Positions 25,250 through 33,162 of a stretch of DNA of 58,041 bases are shown piece after piece. The stretch comes from an uncultured Pelagibacteraceae bacterium (GTDB lineage: Bacteria; Pseudomonadota; Alphaproteobacteria; Pelagibacterales; Pelagibacteraceae). Location: assembly GCA_902520335.1 (NCBI GenBank), contig CABYNS010000005.1, positions 1 through 58,041 of the forward strand, written 5' to 3'. Numbering within the stretch: the stretch's first letter is position 1; the number at the start of each line of letters is the position of its first letter. Made by a program: the position numbers and the translations under genes. The notes under the pieces are model-generated. The model made no database searches, was not told the DNA's origin, and was given only the letters and a program-made list of their open reading frames with translations.

Positions 25250-25285
25250 TTAGAGCGGACTTTTACAGTCCGCTCTAATTTTTTT
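25250..25285 (+). terminator. Intrinsic terminator/attenuator between TRAP-1 dctP and dctQ
   Basis: TTAGAGCGGAC (25250-25260), a 7-base loop, GTCCGCTCTAA (25268-25278), then seven T. A perfect 11-bp stem with U-tract, inside the operon and ending 12 bp before dctQ. Partial read-through would set the ratio of binding protein to permease. Confidence 0.85.
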
Positions 25286-25297
25286 AACTAGAATTTT

Positions 25298-25912
25298 ATG
25301 GCAGAAGAACCAGATAAACTAGATATATCAGATGAAATGATTGCCGAAAGACGAGGCGGTTTAGGAAAAATGCCTGACGATATGCCATTCTGGATGGCTA
25401 AATCTATTACAAGTATTGATAAATTCAGTAAATGGATTGGCAATATAGTTTGCTGGATATTGATGCCATTAATTTTTGCAATGACTTATGAAGTTTTTGC
25501 AAGAAAATTATTTTTAGCACCAACAATTTGGGCTTACGACATAAGTCGTTTTTTATATGGAGCACTTTTTATGTTGGGTGCTGGTTATGCTCTTTCTAGA
25601 GGAGTCCATATAAGAGCAGATTTTTTATACAGAAATTTTAAAACTAAAAATCAAGGTTTAATAGATTTTTGGTTATATTTATTATTTTATTTTCCAGGTT
25701 TAATTGTTTTTCTTTATATGACTATCGGATTTGTTGGAGAATCAATTCAAAGAGGTGAAAGAGGTATGGATACCACATGGATGCCTTACATGTGGCCAAT
25801 CAAAACTTGCTTACTTGTTGGTATAATATTTTTACTAGTTCAAGGAGTTTCTGAGTTACTTAAAAGTTATTGGGCAGCAAAAAAGGGTGAGTGGCCTGGA
25901 GAGACTAAATGA
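25298..25912 (+). CDS. dctQ: TRAP transporter small permease subunit (DctQ)
   Basis: A 204-residue protein with four hydrophobic segments after a 45-residue soluble N-terminal extension. TYEVFARKLF and GAGYALSRGVHIRADF are the usual DctQ blocks. It forms the membrane complex with DctM. The start follows the terminator by 12 bp and no strong ribosome site is evident. It overlaps dctM by 4 bp. Confidence 0.88.
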   Translation: MAEEPDKLDISDEMIAERRGGLGKMPDDMPFWMAKSITSIDKFSKWIGNIVCWILMPLIFAMTYEVFARKLFLAPTIWAYDISRFLYGALFMLGAGYALSRGVHIRADFLYRNFKTKNQGLIDFWLYLLFYFPGLIVFLYMTIGFVGESIQRGERGMDTTWMPYMWPIKTCLLVGIIFLLVQGVSELLKSYWAAKKGEWPGETK

Positions 25913-27243
25913 TTGCTGAGTTTATAGACCCAGCCATCTTAGGTTTTATTCTTGTTGGTGTAATGCTATTTGCAATATTTGTAGGTTTCCCGATTTCATT
26001 TACATTAATTTTCTTAGGTTTCGTATTTGGTTATTTAGGATTTGGAAAACTAGTTTTTTATTTAATGACTCTCCAATTTTCTATGGTAATGACGGAGCAG
26101 ACCCTTGCCGCCGTCCCACTCTTTGTCTTTATGGGAATTATGATGGAACAAGCTGGATTAATGGAAAGATTATTTTCAGCGTTTCAAATGATGTTAGCAA
26201 AAGTTAAAGGATCTTTATATTATGCAGTTTTATTTGTCTCTGTAATATTTGCTGCTGCAACAGGAATTGTTGGTGCCTCTGTAACAATACTTGGAATTAT
26301 GGCTGCAAAATCTATGAATAGATCTGGGTATGATGTGAGACTTGCAGCTGGAACTATCACAGCTGGAGGAACTTTAGGAATATTAATTCCGCCAAGTATT
26401 ATGTTAGTTGTAATGGGGCCTATAATGGAAATTCCAGTAATAGATTTATTTGCTGCTGCAATTATACCAGGAATTCTACTTGCAAGTTTATACGCTGGCT
26501 ACACAACAATCAGATGTATGATTAATCCAAAATTAGGACCAGTGATACCTGAAGATATGAGAGCTGCAAGCATGAAAGATGTGTGGATTGAATTTTTCTT
26601 GGGTTTAGTTCCTCCAGCAGCTTTAGTATTTGCAGCATTAGGAAGTATTTTATTTGGTTTTGCAACACCAACTGAAGCTGCAGGATGTGGAGCGATGGGT
26701 GCTTTACTTCTTTCATTAGCTTATAAAAAATTAACTCTTCCAAAATTACAAGATGCATTAGTAAAAACACTAGAGATTACAGCATTGATAATGGTTTTAG
26801 TTGCTGCTTCAAATTTTTTTGGCGCTGTTTTCGCAAGACTAGGAACTCCAACTTTATTAACTGAATTTTTATTAGGTCTTGAAATGAATAAATATCTCAT
26901 TCTAGCAATGGTTATGGTAATGATATTTTTATTGGGATGGCCTTTAGAATGGGTGCCTATAGTAATGATTATCGTTCCAATTATATTACCATTAATCGAA
27001 GCATTAGGATTTAATTTGACTTGGTTTGCTATTCTAGTAGCTGTAAATTTACAAACCGCCTGGCTCTCACCTCCAGTCGCATTATCTGCGTATTTTTTAA
27101 AAGGAGTAGTACCAGAATGGGATTTAAAAGATATTTACTATGGTATGATGCAGTTTATGGTCTTACAGATTTTTGGTTTAATTTTAATAATTATATTTCC
27201 CAAAATTGCTTTATGGTTACCAACTCTCTTATATGGACAGTAG
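25909..27243 (+). CDS. dctM: TRAP transporter large permease subunit (DctM)
   Basis: A 444-residue protein with about twelve hydrophobic segments and helical-hairpin repeats. Family blocks include AAVPLFVFMGIMMEQAGL, GTLGILIPPSIMLVVMG and TPTEAAGCGAMGALLL. It couples sodium entry to import of the DctP-bound acid. The overlap with dctQ indicates coupled translation. The NCS1 permease follows after 25 bp. Confidence 0.92.
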   Translation: MIAEFIDPAILGFILVGVMLFAIFVGFPISFTLIFLGFVFGYLGFGKLVFYLMTLQFSMVMTEQTLAAVPLFVFMGIMMEQAGLMERLFSAFQMMLAKVKGSLYYAVLFVSVIFAAATGIVGASVTILGIMAAKSMNRSGYDVRLAAGTITAGGTLGILIPPSIMLVVMGPIMEIPVIDLFAAAIIPGILLASLYAGYTTIRCMINPKLGPVIPEDMRAASMKDVWIEFFLGLVPPAALVFAALGSILFGFATPTEAAGCGAMGALLLSLAYKKLTLPKLQDALVKTLEITALIMVLVAASNFFGAVFARLGTPTLLTEFLLGLEMNKYLILAMVMVMIFLLGWPLEWVPIVMIIVPIILPLIEALGFNLTWFAILVAVNLQTAWLSPPVALSAYFLKGVVPEWDLKDIYYGMMQFMVLQIFGLILIIIFPKIALWLPTLLYGQ

Positions 27244-27268
27244 AAAGTTAAAGTTTTATATTAGTTGA

Positions 27269-28726
27269 GTGAGTCCTCAAAATATAAAAAAAAATCTTAC
27301 TAATTGGGATTTAGTTTCAGTAAATCCTATTGATAAAAATTGGGATTGGAAAATTCTATTTTGCTTTTGGGGTGTAAATATACAAAGTGTAATTGGCTTT
27401 TCATTGATTGTATCTCTTTATCTAATTTATGATCTTAATACTTTCGTTGTGTTTACTGGTACAATAATTGGAACATTATTAATTTACATCTTTTCAAATT
27501 TAATAGGAAAACCATCTCAAAAAAATGGATTACCTTTTATTGTTTTACTAAGATCATCATTAGGTGTTATTGGTGCAAAATACTTTGGATTGATTAGATT
27601 TTTTGTTGGTATTTTTTTATTTGGTATTCAAACATATTTTTTATCAAAAGCATTTAGTTATCTTATAAGAATATCAGTTTTTTCAATAGAACCTACAATA
27701 CTTGATAAAGAAATATTTTTAATATTCTTTCTAGGAATGAATTTAATTGATTGGACCGCAATTATTATTGCAATAATTTTGCAAGGTTTTTTATTTAGTG
27801 CAGGAATGAATATAAACAAAAAAATTATTATTTTTTCAGCTATAACAGTATATTTTGGGATGTTATTGTTTTTTTTATCAGTTTTGCTTAGCGATGTTAA
27901 ATTTACTTCTCAAGCTTTTTTAAATATTTTAAATACTGAAAATTTTCTTAATAAAGATAATTTTGGGCCATTAATAACAGTCTCTAGCACAGTGTTTGCT
28001 TATTTCTCAGTTGTAATTTTGAGTTTCGGTGATTTTTCTAGATATGTCAAAGATGAAAGTCAGCTTAAAAAAGGAAACTTTAGCTTAATTTTAAATTTAT
28101 TAATCTTTTCTTTTTTTGCGCTATTTATCGTTTCTGGCATGGATGCTTTTTTGAAGCAAGATCCAGAAAATTTAAACAGAATTTTAACCAATCCAACAGA
28201 TATTCTTGGAAAATTAGATAATTTATTCCTGGTTGTTTTAGCTCTAATTTTTATAATTATTGCTTCTGCTTCAACAAATTTAATAGTTAATTTTATTCCG
28301 TCTCAATACACTTTAGTAAATTTTTTACCTTTCTCTTTATCTATAAGGAGTGCAGGTTTAATAATTTCAATTCTAGGTTTCATAATTGGAATATTTTGGT
28401 TAACTTTTTTAAGTCAAGTTGGAGCCTTATCTTTCATTGATACTTTTGGAGCTTTTTTTGGACCACTTTTTGGAATTATGATTTCTGACTTTTATTTTAT
28501 TCAAAAGAGTAAGATAAATAATAAAGATATATATTCTTTAGAGAATGATGGAATTTATTATTATACTGGGGGTTGGCATATAAAAGCAGTTTATTCTGTA
28601 ATTATAGGTTTTATTTTTTCTGCTTCAACAATTTGGAATACTAATTTGATGTTTCTTCAATCATTTTCTTGGATTATAGGAGCTGCTATAGCTGCTTTTA
28701 CATATTATTTATTAGCCAGAGAATAA
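27269..28726 (+). CDS. NCS1 family nucleobase/vitamin:cation symporter
   Basis: A 485-residue permease with about twelve hydrophobic segments. The N-terminal NWDLVSVNPIDKNWDWK and GKPSQKNGLPFIVLLRSSLG are NCS1-type (cytosine, allantoin, hydantoin or thiamine precursor carriers). STNLIVNFIPSQY in the second half is another family block. The start is GTG at 27269; no ATG precedes the conserved part. It is near the TRAP-1 genes and shares their direction, but substrates need not match. Confidence 0.82.
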   Translation: MSPQNIKKNLTNWDLVSVNPIDKNWDWKILFCFWGVNIQSVIGFSLIVSLYLIYDLNTFVVFTGTIIGTLLIYIFSNLIGKPSQKNGLPFIVLLRSSLGVIGAKYFGLIRFFVGIFLFGIQTYFLSKAFSYLIRISVFSIEPTILDKEIFLIFFLGMNLIDWTAIIIAIILQGFLFSAGMNINKKIIIFSAITVYFGMLLFFLSVLLSDVKFTSQAFLNILNTENFLNKDNFGPLITVSSTVFAYFSVVILSFGDFSRYVKDESQLKKGNFSLILNLLIFSFFALFIVSGMDAFLKQDPENLNRILTNPTDILGKLDNLFLVVLALIFIIIASASTNLIVNFIPSQYTLVNFLPFSLSIRSAGLIISILGFIIGIFWLTFLSQVGALSFIDTFGAFFGPLFGIMISDFYFIQKSKINNKDIYSLENDGIYYYTGGWHIKAVYSVIIGFIFSASTIWNTNLMFLQSFSWIIGAAIAAFTYYLLARE

Positions 28727-28730
28727 AACA

Positions 28731-29483
28731 ATGAAAAAAATTAATTATGATTTTAAAAAAAGAACTGCCATCGTAACTGGGGGCGCCCAAGGATTTGGAT
28801 TTGATATTTCTAAAAGACTTTTAGAGTCTGGTGCTAGTGTGATAATATGGGATAACGACTCTAAGGCTACTGAGAAAGCTATTAAAGATTTAAACAATCC
28901 TAATTTAAGTTCCCATGTTGTAGATGTATCTAATTATGAGGAAGTTGATAAAACTGTAAATGAAATTACAAAAAGCTCAAACATTGACATTTTAATAAAT
29001 AATGCAGGAATAACTGGCCCTACAGCTACATTATGGGAGTACGACATTGAAATGTGGAAAAAGGTTGTAGAAATCAATCTAATGGGAACGTTTAATTGTT
29101 GCAGGTCAATCGTGCCAAACATGATCAAAAATAATTATGGTAGAATTGTAAATGTAGCCTCTGTAGCTGGAAAAGATGGAAATGCTAATGCTAGTGCATA
29201 CAGTGTAGGAAAAGCAGGAGCGATAGGTTTAACTAAATCATTAGGTAAAGAGCTTGCAGATAAGAATATTGCTGTAAATGCAGTGACTCCAGCAGGAGCA
29301 AAAACTAGAATTTTGGATCAAATGACTAAAGAACATGTTCAAAGAATGCTATCAAAGGTGCCAAGAGGAAGATTTTTAGAAGTTGAAGAGTTTACCTCAT
29401 TAATTTGTTGGCTCTCTTCTGAGGAGAATACTTTTTCAACAGCAGCTGTCTTTGATATTAGTGGTGGTCGTTCCACTTATTAA
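28731..29483 (+). CDS. Short-chain dehydrogenase/reductase, FabG-like
   Basis: A 250-residue classical SDR with AIVTGGAQGFGF (NAD(P) loop, about 13-24), NNAG near 90, catalytic Tyr-x3-Lys in AYSVGKAG, and FDISGGRSTY at the C-terminus. The start is 4 bp after the NCS1 gene. The sequence has the look of sugar or hydroxyacid dehydrogenases of this superfamily, but no specific substrate can be named. Its last 4 bp overlap a small reverse-strand ORF. Confidence 0.85.
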   Translation: MKKINYDFKKRTAIVTGGAQGFGFDISKRLLESGASVIIWDNDSKATEKAIKDLNNPNLSSHVVDVSNYEEVDKTVNEITKSSNIDILINNAGITGPTATLWEYDIEMWKKVVEINLMGTFNCCRSIVPNMIKNNYGRIVNVASVAGKDGNANASAYSVGKAGAIGLTKSLGKELADKNIAVNAVTPAGAKTRILDQMTKEHVQRMLSKVPRGRFLEVEEFTSLICWLSSEENTFSTAAVFDISGGRSTY

Positions 29484-29617
29484 CTTCTGGGTTTTTGCTC
29501 AACTATTTTGATATTATTCATTTTAGCTCTACTAAACTTGATATCTTTAGACAAAACTGGTGCAAAAATCATTATAGACCAGTAAATTATGAGTATAAAA
29601 GCGGATATTGTCTTCAT
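29480..29617 (-). CDS. 45-aa microprotein with N-terminal hydrophobic helix
   Basis: A reverse ORF in the 216 bp gap after the SDR gene: MKTISAFILIIYWSIMIFAP, then VLSKDIKFSRAKMNNIKIVE and QKPRS. It has a signal- or anchor-like start and a basic tail. No strong ribosome site. Codon use resembles its neighbours. Likely but not certain to be translated. Confidence 0.45.
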   Translation of the reverse strand: MKTISAFILIIYWSIMIFAPVLSKDIKFSRAKMNNIKIVEQKPRS

Positions 29618-29699
29618 ATTATTTGTATAGAACTAAATATTGAGTTTTGAATGTTTAAATTTTGTCTAAATAATGTATTAAGAATCTTTTTTATCTTTT

Positions 29700-30350
29700 A
29701 TGAAAATTTTTTTAAATATTTTAATCATCACAATTTTATCCATTAACTTGTCTTCAGCAGATGAATTACAAGTCTTTGATTTTACTGAAACAGAGCTCAC
29801 AGAACTTAAAGTTAGAAAGGTAAGAGGGGCTGACAATAAAACACTTTATACCGTTGGATCAAATGATAATGGGAATTATTTGAAATCAGTTGCTGATAAT
29901 GCTGCCTCTGGCCTAGGAAAAGAAATCAAGATAAACCTCAATAAGACTCCATTTATAAATATTACGTGGAAAATTGAGAAGGATCTGTCAGGAATTAAAG
30001 AAAACACAAAAAAAGGGCACGATTTTGCTGCGAGAGTTTTTGTGATTAAAAAAACTGGCGCCACACCATTATCAAATAGAGCTATTAATTATGTTTTCTC
30101 AAGTAATAAAGAAGTTGGGGCAAATTTTCCAAGTCCATATACAAAGAAATCGATAGATAATGTTTTAGCTAGCACAAAAAATAACTTAAATGAATGGGTA
30201 ACAGTCAAAGCTAATGTTAAGGAGGATTTTAAAAGATTGCACGATCTTGATGTTAATGAGCTTGATGGACTTGCTATTATGTCAGATACAGATAATTCAA
30301 AAATGAAATCTATCGCATATTTTCAAAATATTTATTTTTCAGCAAATTAA
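29700..30350 (+). CDS. DUF3047 periplasmic protein
   Basis: A 216-residue exported protein (signal peptide about 1-20, ending LSSA). The core shows ITWKIEKDLSG, HDFAARVFVIKK, AINYVFSSNKEVG, VTVKANVKEDFKRL and LDGLAIMSDTDNSK, which follow the DUF3047 pattern as I know it. The fold is probably a beta sandwich; function is unknown. It starts at an ATG right after a TTTTATCTTTT tract and lies 23 bp before ybgC. Confidence 0.75.
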   Translation: MKIFLNILIITILSINLSSADELQVFDFTETELTELKVRKVRGADNKTLYTVGSNDNGNYLKSVADNAASGLGKEIKINLNKTPFINITWKIEKDLSGIKENTKKGHDFAARVFVIKKTGATPLSNRAINYVFSSNKEVGANFPSPYTKKSIDNVLASTKNNLNEWVTVKANVKEDFKRLHDLDVNELDGLAIMSDTDNSKMKSIAYFQNIYFSAN

Positions 30351-30373
30351 TTTATTTTTTGCTATAATTTTGT

Positions 30374-30796
30374 ATGCATGAGAATTTTTTTCACACTTTA
30401 AAGGTTTATTATGAGGATACTGATGCTGGTGGTGTCGTATATTATGCTAATTATTTAAAGTTTTTAGAAAGAGCAAGAACAGAAGCTCTACATTCAATTG
30501 GATACAGTAACCAAAAAGTGAAAAAAGATTTCGGTTCATTAATCATAGTTAAAGCTTGCAATATTGAATATAAAAAACCTGCAAATCTCGAGGATCAACT
30601 AAAAATAAGATCTTTTGTTAAATCTATTACTAAAACATCTTTTTTTATGAATCAAATAATTACCAAAGGTGATGACATTATAGTTGAGGCACAAGTTCAT
30701 CTAGTTTTTGTTAATGATTTAGGTAAACCAGTAAAGATACCTGATGAAATTTACTCAAAATTTAAACCTTATTTTTGTGACACAATTAAAACTTAG
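30374..30796 (+). CDS. ybgC: YbgC-type acyl-CoA thioesterase (hotdog fold)
   Basis: A 140-residue 4HBT-type hotdog thioesterase. VYYEDTDAGGVVYYANYLKF near 11-30 contains the catalytic Asp and the adjacent family motif, with FLERARTEAL after it. YbgC proteins are often linked to the Tol-Pal system and hydrolyse acyl-CoA or acyl-ACP; no tol genes are present here. It converges with the uracil-DNA glycosylase gene, overlapping by 11 bp. Confidence 0.88.
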   Translation: MHENFFHTLKVYYEDTDAGGVVYYANYLKFLERARTEALHSIGYSNQKVKKDFGSLIIVKACNIEYKKPANLEDQLKIRSFVKSITKTSFFMNQIITKGDDIIVEAQVHLVFVNDLGKPVKIPDEIYSKFKPYFCDTIKT

Positions 30797-31466
30797 CTAT
30801 TTTCTTTGCTTTAATAAACAATTGGTTAATCATAGCAGTCGTTACTAATTTTGTATTTACATTTCTTGGACTTGGGTGGTAACAGGCAATCAAAACTTTA
30901 TTATCTGGTAATAAATATTTATTTCCGTGTTTAAATTCAAATTTTTTGTGAAGCATAAACTTTTTTTTATAAATTTTTAAACAATTATCAAATGCAACTT
31001 TTCCCAGAGTAACAATCACTTTAAGATTTTTCAAATTTTCAATTTCGTTTTCAAAATAATTTGAACAGCGATTTAATTCTTCATTTTCTGGTTTATCCCC
31101 TGGAGGAACACATTTAAGAATATTAGTTATGTAAGTATTTTTCAATCTTAAATTATCATTTGCTTTTTCTGAAAAATCTTGATTTGAAATTCCTGTTAAA
31201 AATAAACTCTTAAATAAAAAATTTCCTGATTTATCTCCTGTGAATGCTCTTCCAGTTCTTGTTCCACCATGAGCAGCAGGTGCAAGACCTAAGATCATCA
31301 ATTTTGCTTTGTTATCTCCAAAGCCTGGGACTGGCTTTCCCCAGTATTTCTCATCCTTATTTTGTTTTCTTTTTTGTATTGAAATTTTTTTGATAAAACT
31401 AATAAGTCTTGGACATTTTTTACATTTAATAATTGTATTATTTATATTTTTTAATTTAATAGTCAT
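30786..31466 (-). CDS. Uracil-DNA glycosylase, family 5-like (Fe-S)
   Basis: A 226-residue UDG superfamily protein. Motif 1 is GLAPAAHGGTRTGRAFTGD (about 65-83) and motif 2 is HPSPRN near the C-terminus. Cysteines in KCKKCP near the N-terminus and in LKCVPPGDKP with a later Cys can hold a 4Fe-4S cluster, as in families 4 and 5. The GLAPA block is the family 5 (UdgB) form. It removes uracil or deaminated bases from DNA. Its start codon is only 2 bp from that of the divergent next gene. Confidence 0.82.
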   Translation of the reverse strand: MTIKLKNINNTIIKCKKCPRLISFIKKISIQKRKQNKDEKYWGKPVPGFGDNKAKLMILGLAPAAHGGTRTGRAFTGDKSGNFLFKSLFLTGISNQDFSEKANDNLRLKNTYITNILKCVPPGDKPENEELNRCSNYFENEIENLKNLKVIVTLGKVAFDNCLKIYKKKFMLHKKFEFKHGNKYLLPDNKVLIACYHPSPRNVNTKLVTTAMINQLFIKAKKIAKF

Positions 31467-31468
31467 CT

Positions 31469-32026
31469 ATGAAACTTATAAAATTTTTTTTTATTATTTT
31501 TATAACTTTACCTTCAACGATTAAAGCAGATTTAAATCAAGAATTATATTTAGAATTAAAAAAAGGCGATAAACTTATATTTATTAGACATGCATATGCA
31601 CCAGGTGGTGGAGATCCTGAAAATTTTGATATTAATAATTGTGGTACACAAAGAAATTTGAGTGAGGAAGGAAGAGAACAAGCTAAAGAAATTGGAAATT
31701 TTTTTTTAAAAAATGATATTCCCATTTTCAAAGTTTTTTCAAGTGAATGGTGTCGCTGCAAAGAGACTGCTAAATTGGCTTTTACAAATTTTGAAACAAA
31801 GGATTTCTTAAATTCCTTTTTTAGCGCAGAGTTTGCAAAAAATAGAGATAAACAAATGTTAGATTTGAAAAATTTTGTTGTAAAATTCAAAGGTAATAAA
31901 AACTTAATTTTTGTGACACATTATGTAGTAATATCTGAAGCTTTAGATTATGCTCCTTCATCGGGCGAAATAGTTATTGCAGATAAAAATTTTAATAAAA
32001 TTGGTAGTATAGAAATAGATTTTTAA
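31469..32026 (+). CDS. Exported histidine phosphatase family protein
   Basis: A 185-residue protein with a signal peptide (about 1-20, ending TIKA). The catalytic block is LIFIRHAYAPGG near 36-47, with SSEWCRCKETA and FVTHYVVIS supplying the other conserved Arg and His. It should be a periplasmic phosphatase of the phosphoglycerate-mutase-like superfamily. No substrate can be assigned. It starts 2 bp from the oppositely directed udg start codon, so its promoter must lie inside the udg gene. Confidence 0.82.
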   Translation: MKLIKFFFIIFITLPSTIKADLNQELYLELKKGDKLIFIRHAYAPGGGDPENFDINNCGTQRNLSEEGREQAKEIGNFFLKNDIPIFKVFSSEWCRCKETAKLAFTNFETKDFLNSFFSAEFAKNRDKQMLDLKNFVVKFKGNKNLIFVTHYVVISEALDYAPSSGEIVIADKNFNKIGSIEIDF

Positions 32027-32029
32027 TAT

Positions 32030-32155
32030 ATGTCATCAAAGCGAGCAATGAAACAAGCACAAAAGCAAGCTTACGCTAAACATAGAAGCAATATTACTAA
32101 TAATAGATTTGGAAATAGAAAAAAAAATTCTTCTAAGAGGAATAAAAAAAATTAA
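32030..32155 (+). CDS. 41-aa very basic microprotein
   Basis: An ATG ORF 3 bp after the histidine phosphatase stop: MSSKRAMKQAQKQAYAKHRS then NITNNRFGNRKKNSSKRNKKN. It has 14 Lys/Arg and no acidic residue. It may be a ribosome- or nucleic-acid-associated peptide. The position directly behind a stop codon supports coupled translation. It overlaps the convergent downstream gene by 4 bp. Confidence 0.5.
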   Translation: MSSKRAMKQAQKQAYAKHRSNITNNRFGNRKKNSSKRNKKN

Positions 32156-32574
32156 CTTTCTTTTTTAAATTTTTCAATTTTTTTACAAGTAGAAATTTTT
32201 GATATTCCTTCTTCATCATTAAGAACGGTTTTCATGAAAATTTCTTGTTTGTCTTTTTCAAAAAGAATTTGAGTGTAAAATTGAGGATAACCATGTTTAT
32301 GAGTAAGTATTTTACCATTATCCTCATAAATATTTCGCGCATATGAATTTGATTTTTTAATACTTAAATCAGTAAGTCGATATTTTTGATATGTTTTTTC
32401 CTTATATACATAATTTCGAGTCATGATTAATTCGTCTAAATTTAAGATGTATTCATTCTTTAAAAATTCATCTTGTTTATCATCACATTTACTCATAATG
32501 ATTATTTCTGATTTAAGATGCTGGAAGGGTAAAATTACTAATAAAAGAGAGATTAAATATTTAATTGCTCTCAT
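32152..32574 (-). CDS. Periplasmic hypothetical protein (140 aa)
   Basis: A 140-residue protein with a signal peptide (MRAIKYLISLLLVILPFQHL, then KSE). The mature part has two Cys about 100 residues apart (SKCDD near the start, STCKK near the end), compatible with a disulfide. I place the start at ATG 32574; the upstream ATG at 32598 would add eight residues before the signal peptide. No family recognised. It is the last gene of the reverse set with DUF1289 and a two-TM microprotein. Confidence 0.65.
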   Translation of the reverse strand: MRAIKYLISLLLVILPFQHLKSEIIIMSKCDDKQDEFLKNEYILNLDELIMTRNYVYKEKTYQKYRLTDLSIKKSNSYARNIYEDNGKILTHKHGYPQFYTQILFEKDKQEIFMKTVLNDEEGISKISTCKKIEKFKKES

Positions 32575-32734
32575 TTTTTTCAGCAAAAAATAAACCAATT
32601 AAAAGTAAAGCTGTCCAACTAAGTCCCACCAATCCTTTGATTATATTAGTGTCAGCGCTCCATAAATCTAGAAATAGAGCCCCAAAAATAAGACCCAGGA
32701 CATATACAATAATTACAATTGTAGTTTTACTCAT
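32561..32734 (-). CDS. 57-aa two-TM microprotein
   Basis: MSKTTIVIIVYVLGLIFGAL, then FLDLWSADTNIIKG and a second helix (LVGLSWTALLLIGLFFAE) with tail KNESN. It overlaps the DUF1289 stop by 8 bp and the next gene by 14 bp, which is typical of coupled genes here. Predicted inner-membrane hairpin. Unknown function. Confidence 0.65.
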   Translation of the reverse strand: MSKTTIVIIVYVLGLIFGALFLDLWSADTNIIKGLVGLSWTALLLIGLFFAEKNESN

Positions 32735-32978
32735 TTAATAATTTTTTTTTAAAAAGAGAGATACCATTTTCAATTTTATAAGTATAGGACTCTTTAAAAC
32801 TTTCTAGTTGCCAACCAGTCAATCTTTTTTGAATAGTTTCAAGATTTCCTTTTTTCCACTCGGCAGTTGTATCTTCAAGTTTCCAAATTTTTTTTTCTTC
32901 ATTGCTTCTTCCACACCCATAACAATAGCCTGTTTTTGGATCGGTTTTGCAGATACTTATACATGGAGAAACAATCAT
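32727..32978 (-). CDS. DUF1289 family protein, Cys-rich
   Basis: An 83-residue protein with the DUF1289 pattern SPCISICKTDPKTGYCYGCG at 4-23, giving Cys6, 10, 19 and 22, followed by EEKKIWKL. These four cysteines could bind zinc or an iron-sulfur centre. Function is not established. First gene of the small reverse operon that ends at 32152. Confidence 0.85.
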   Translation of the reverse strand: MIVSPCISICKTDPKTGYCYGCGRSNEEKKIWKLEDTTAEWKKGNLETIQKRLTGWQLESFKESYTYKIENGISLFKKKLLNE

Positions 32979-33023
32979 AATAATATTATAGAGTAAAAAT
33001 TATAAAATTTACAATAATTGTCG

Positions 33024-33052
33024 TTGGACAAATAGTTTCAATCATATATAAA
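33024..33052 (+). promoter_or_regulatory. Promoter of tRNA-Leu
   Basis: TTGGAC (33024-33029), 17 bp spacer, TATAAA (33047-33052), 15 bp before the tRNA 5' end. Spacing is ideal for a stable RNA promoter. Confidence 0.65.
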
Positions 33053-33067
33053 ACCACTTGAATTTGT

Positions 33068-33152
33068 GGGGCGATGGCGGAATTGGTAGACGCGTCGGTC
33101 TTAGGAACCGATAGAGCAATCTGTGAAGGTTCGAGTCCTTTTCGCCCTACCA
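33068..33152 (+). tRNA. tRNA-Leu (anticodon TAG)
   Basis: 85 nt with acceptor GGGGCGA pairing TCGCCCT (one G-U), D-arm GCGGAATTGGTAGACGCG, anticodon loop CTTAGGA with TAG, a class II variable arm, T-loop TTCGAGT and an encoded CCA. The long variable arm and leading sequence are those of leucine tRNA. The trigger factor gene starts 11 bp later. Confidence 0.95.
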
Positions 33153-33162
33153 TTAATATATT

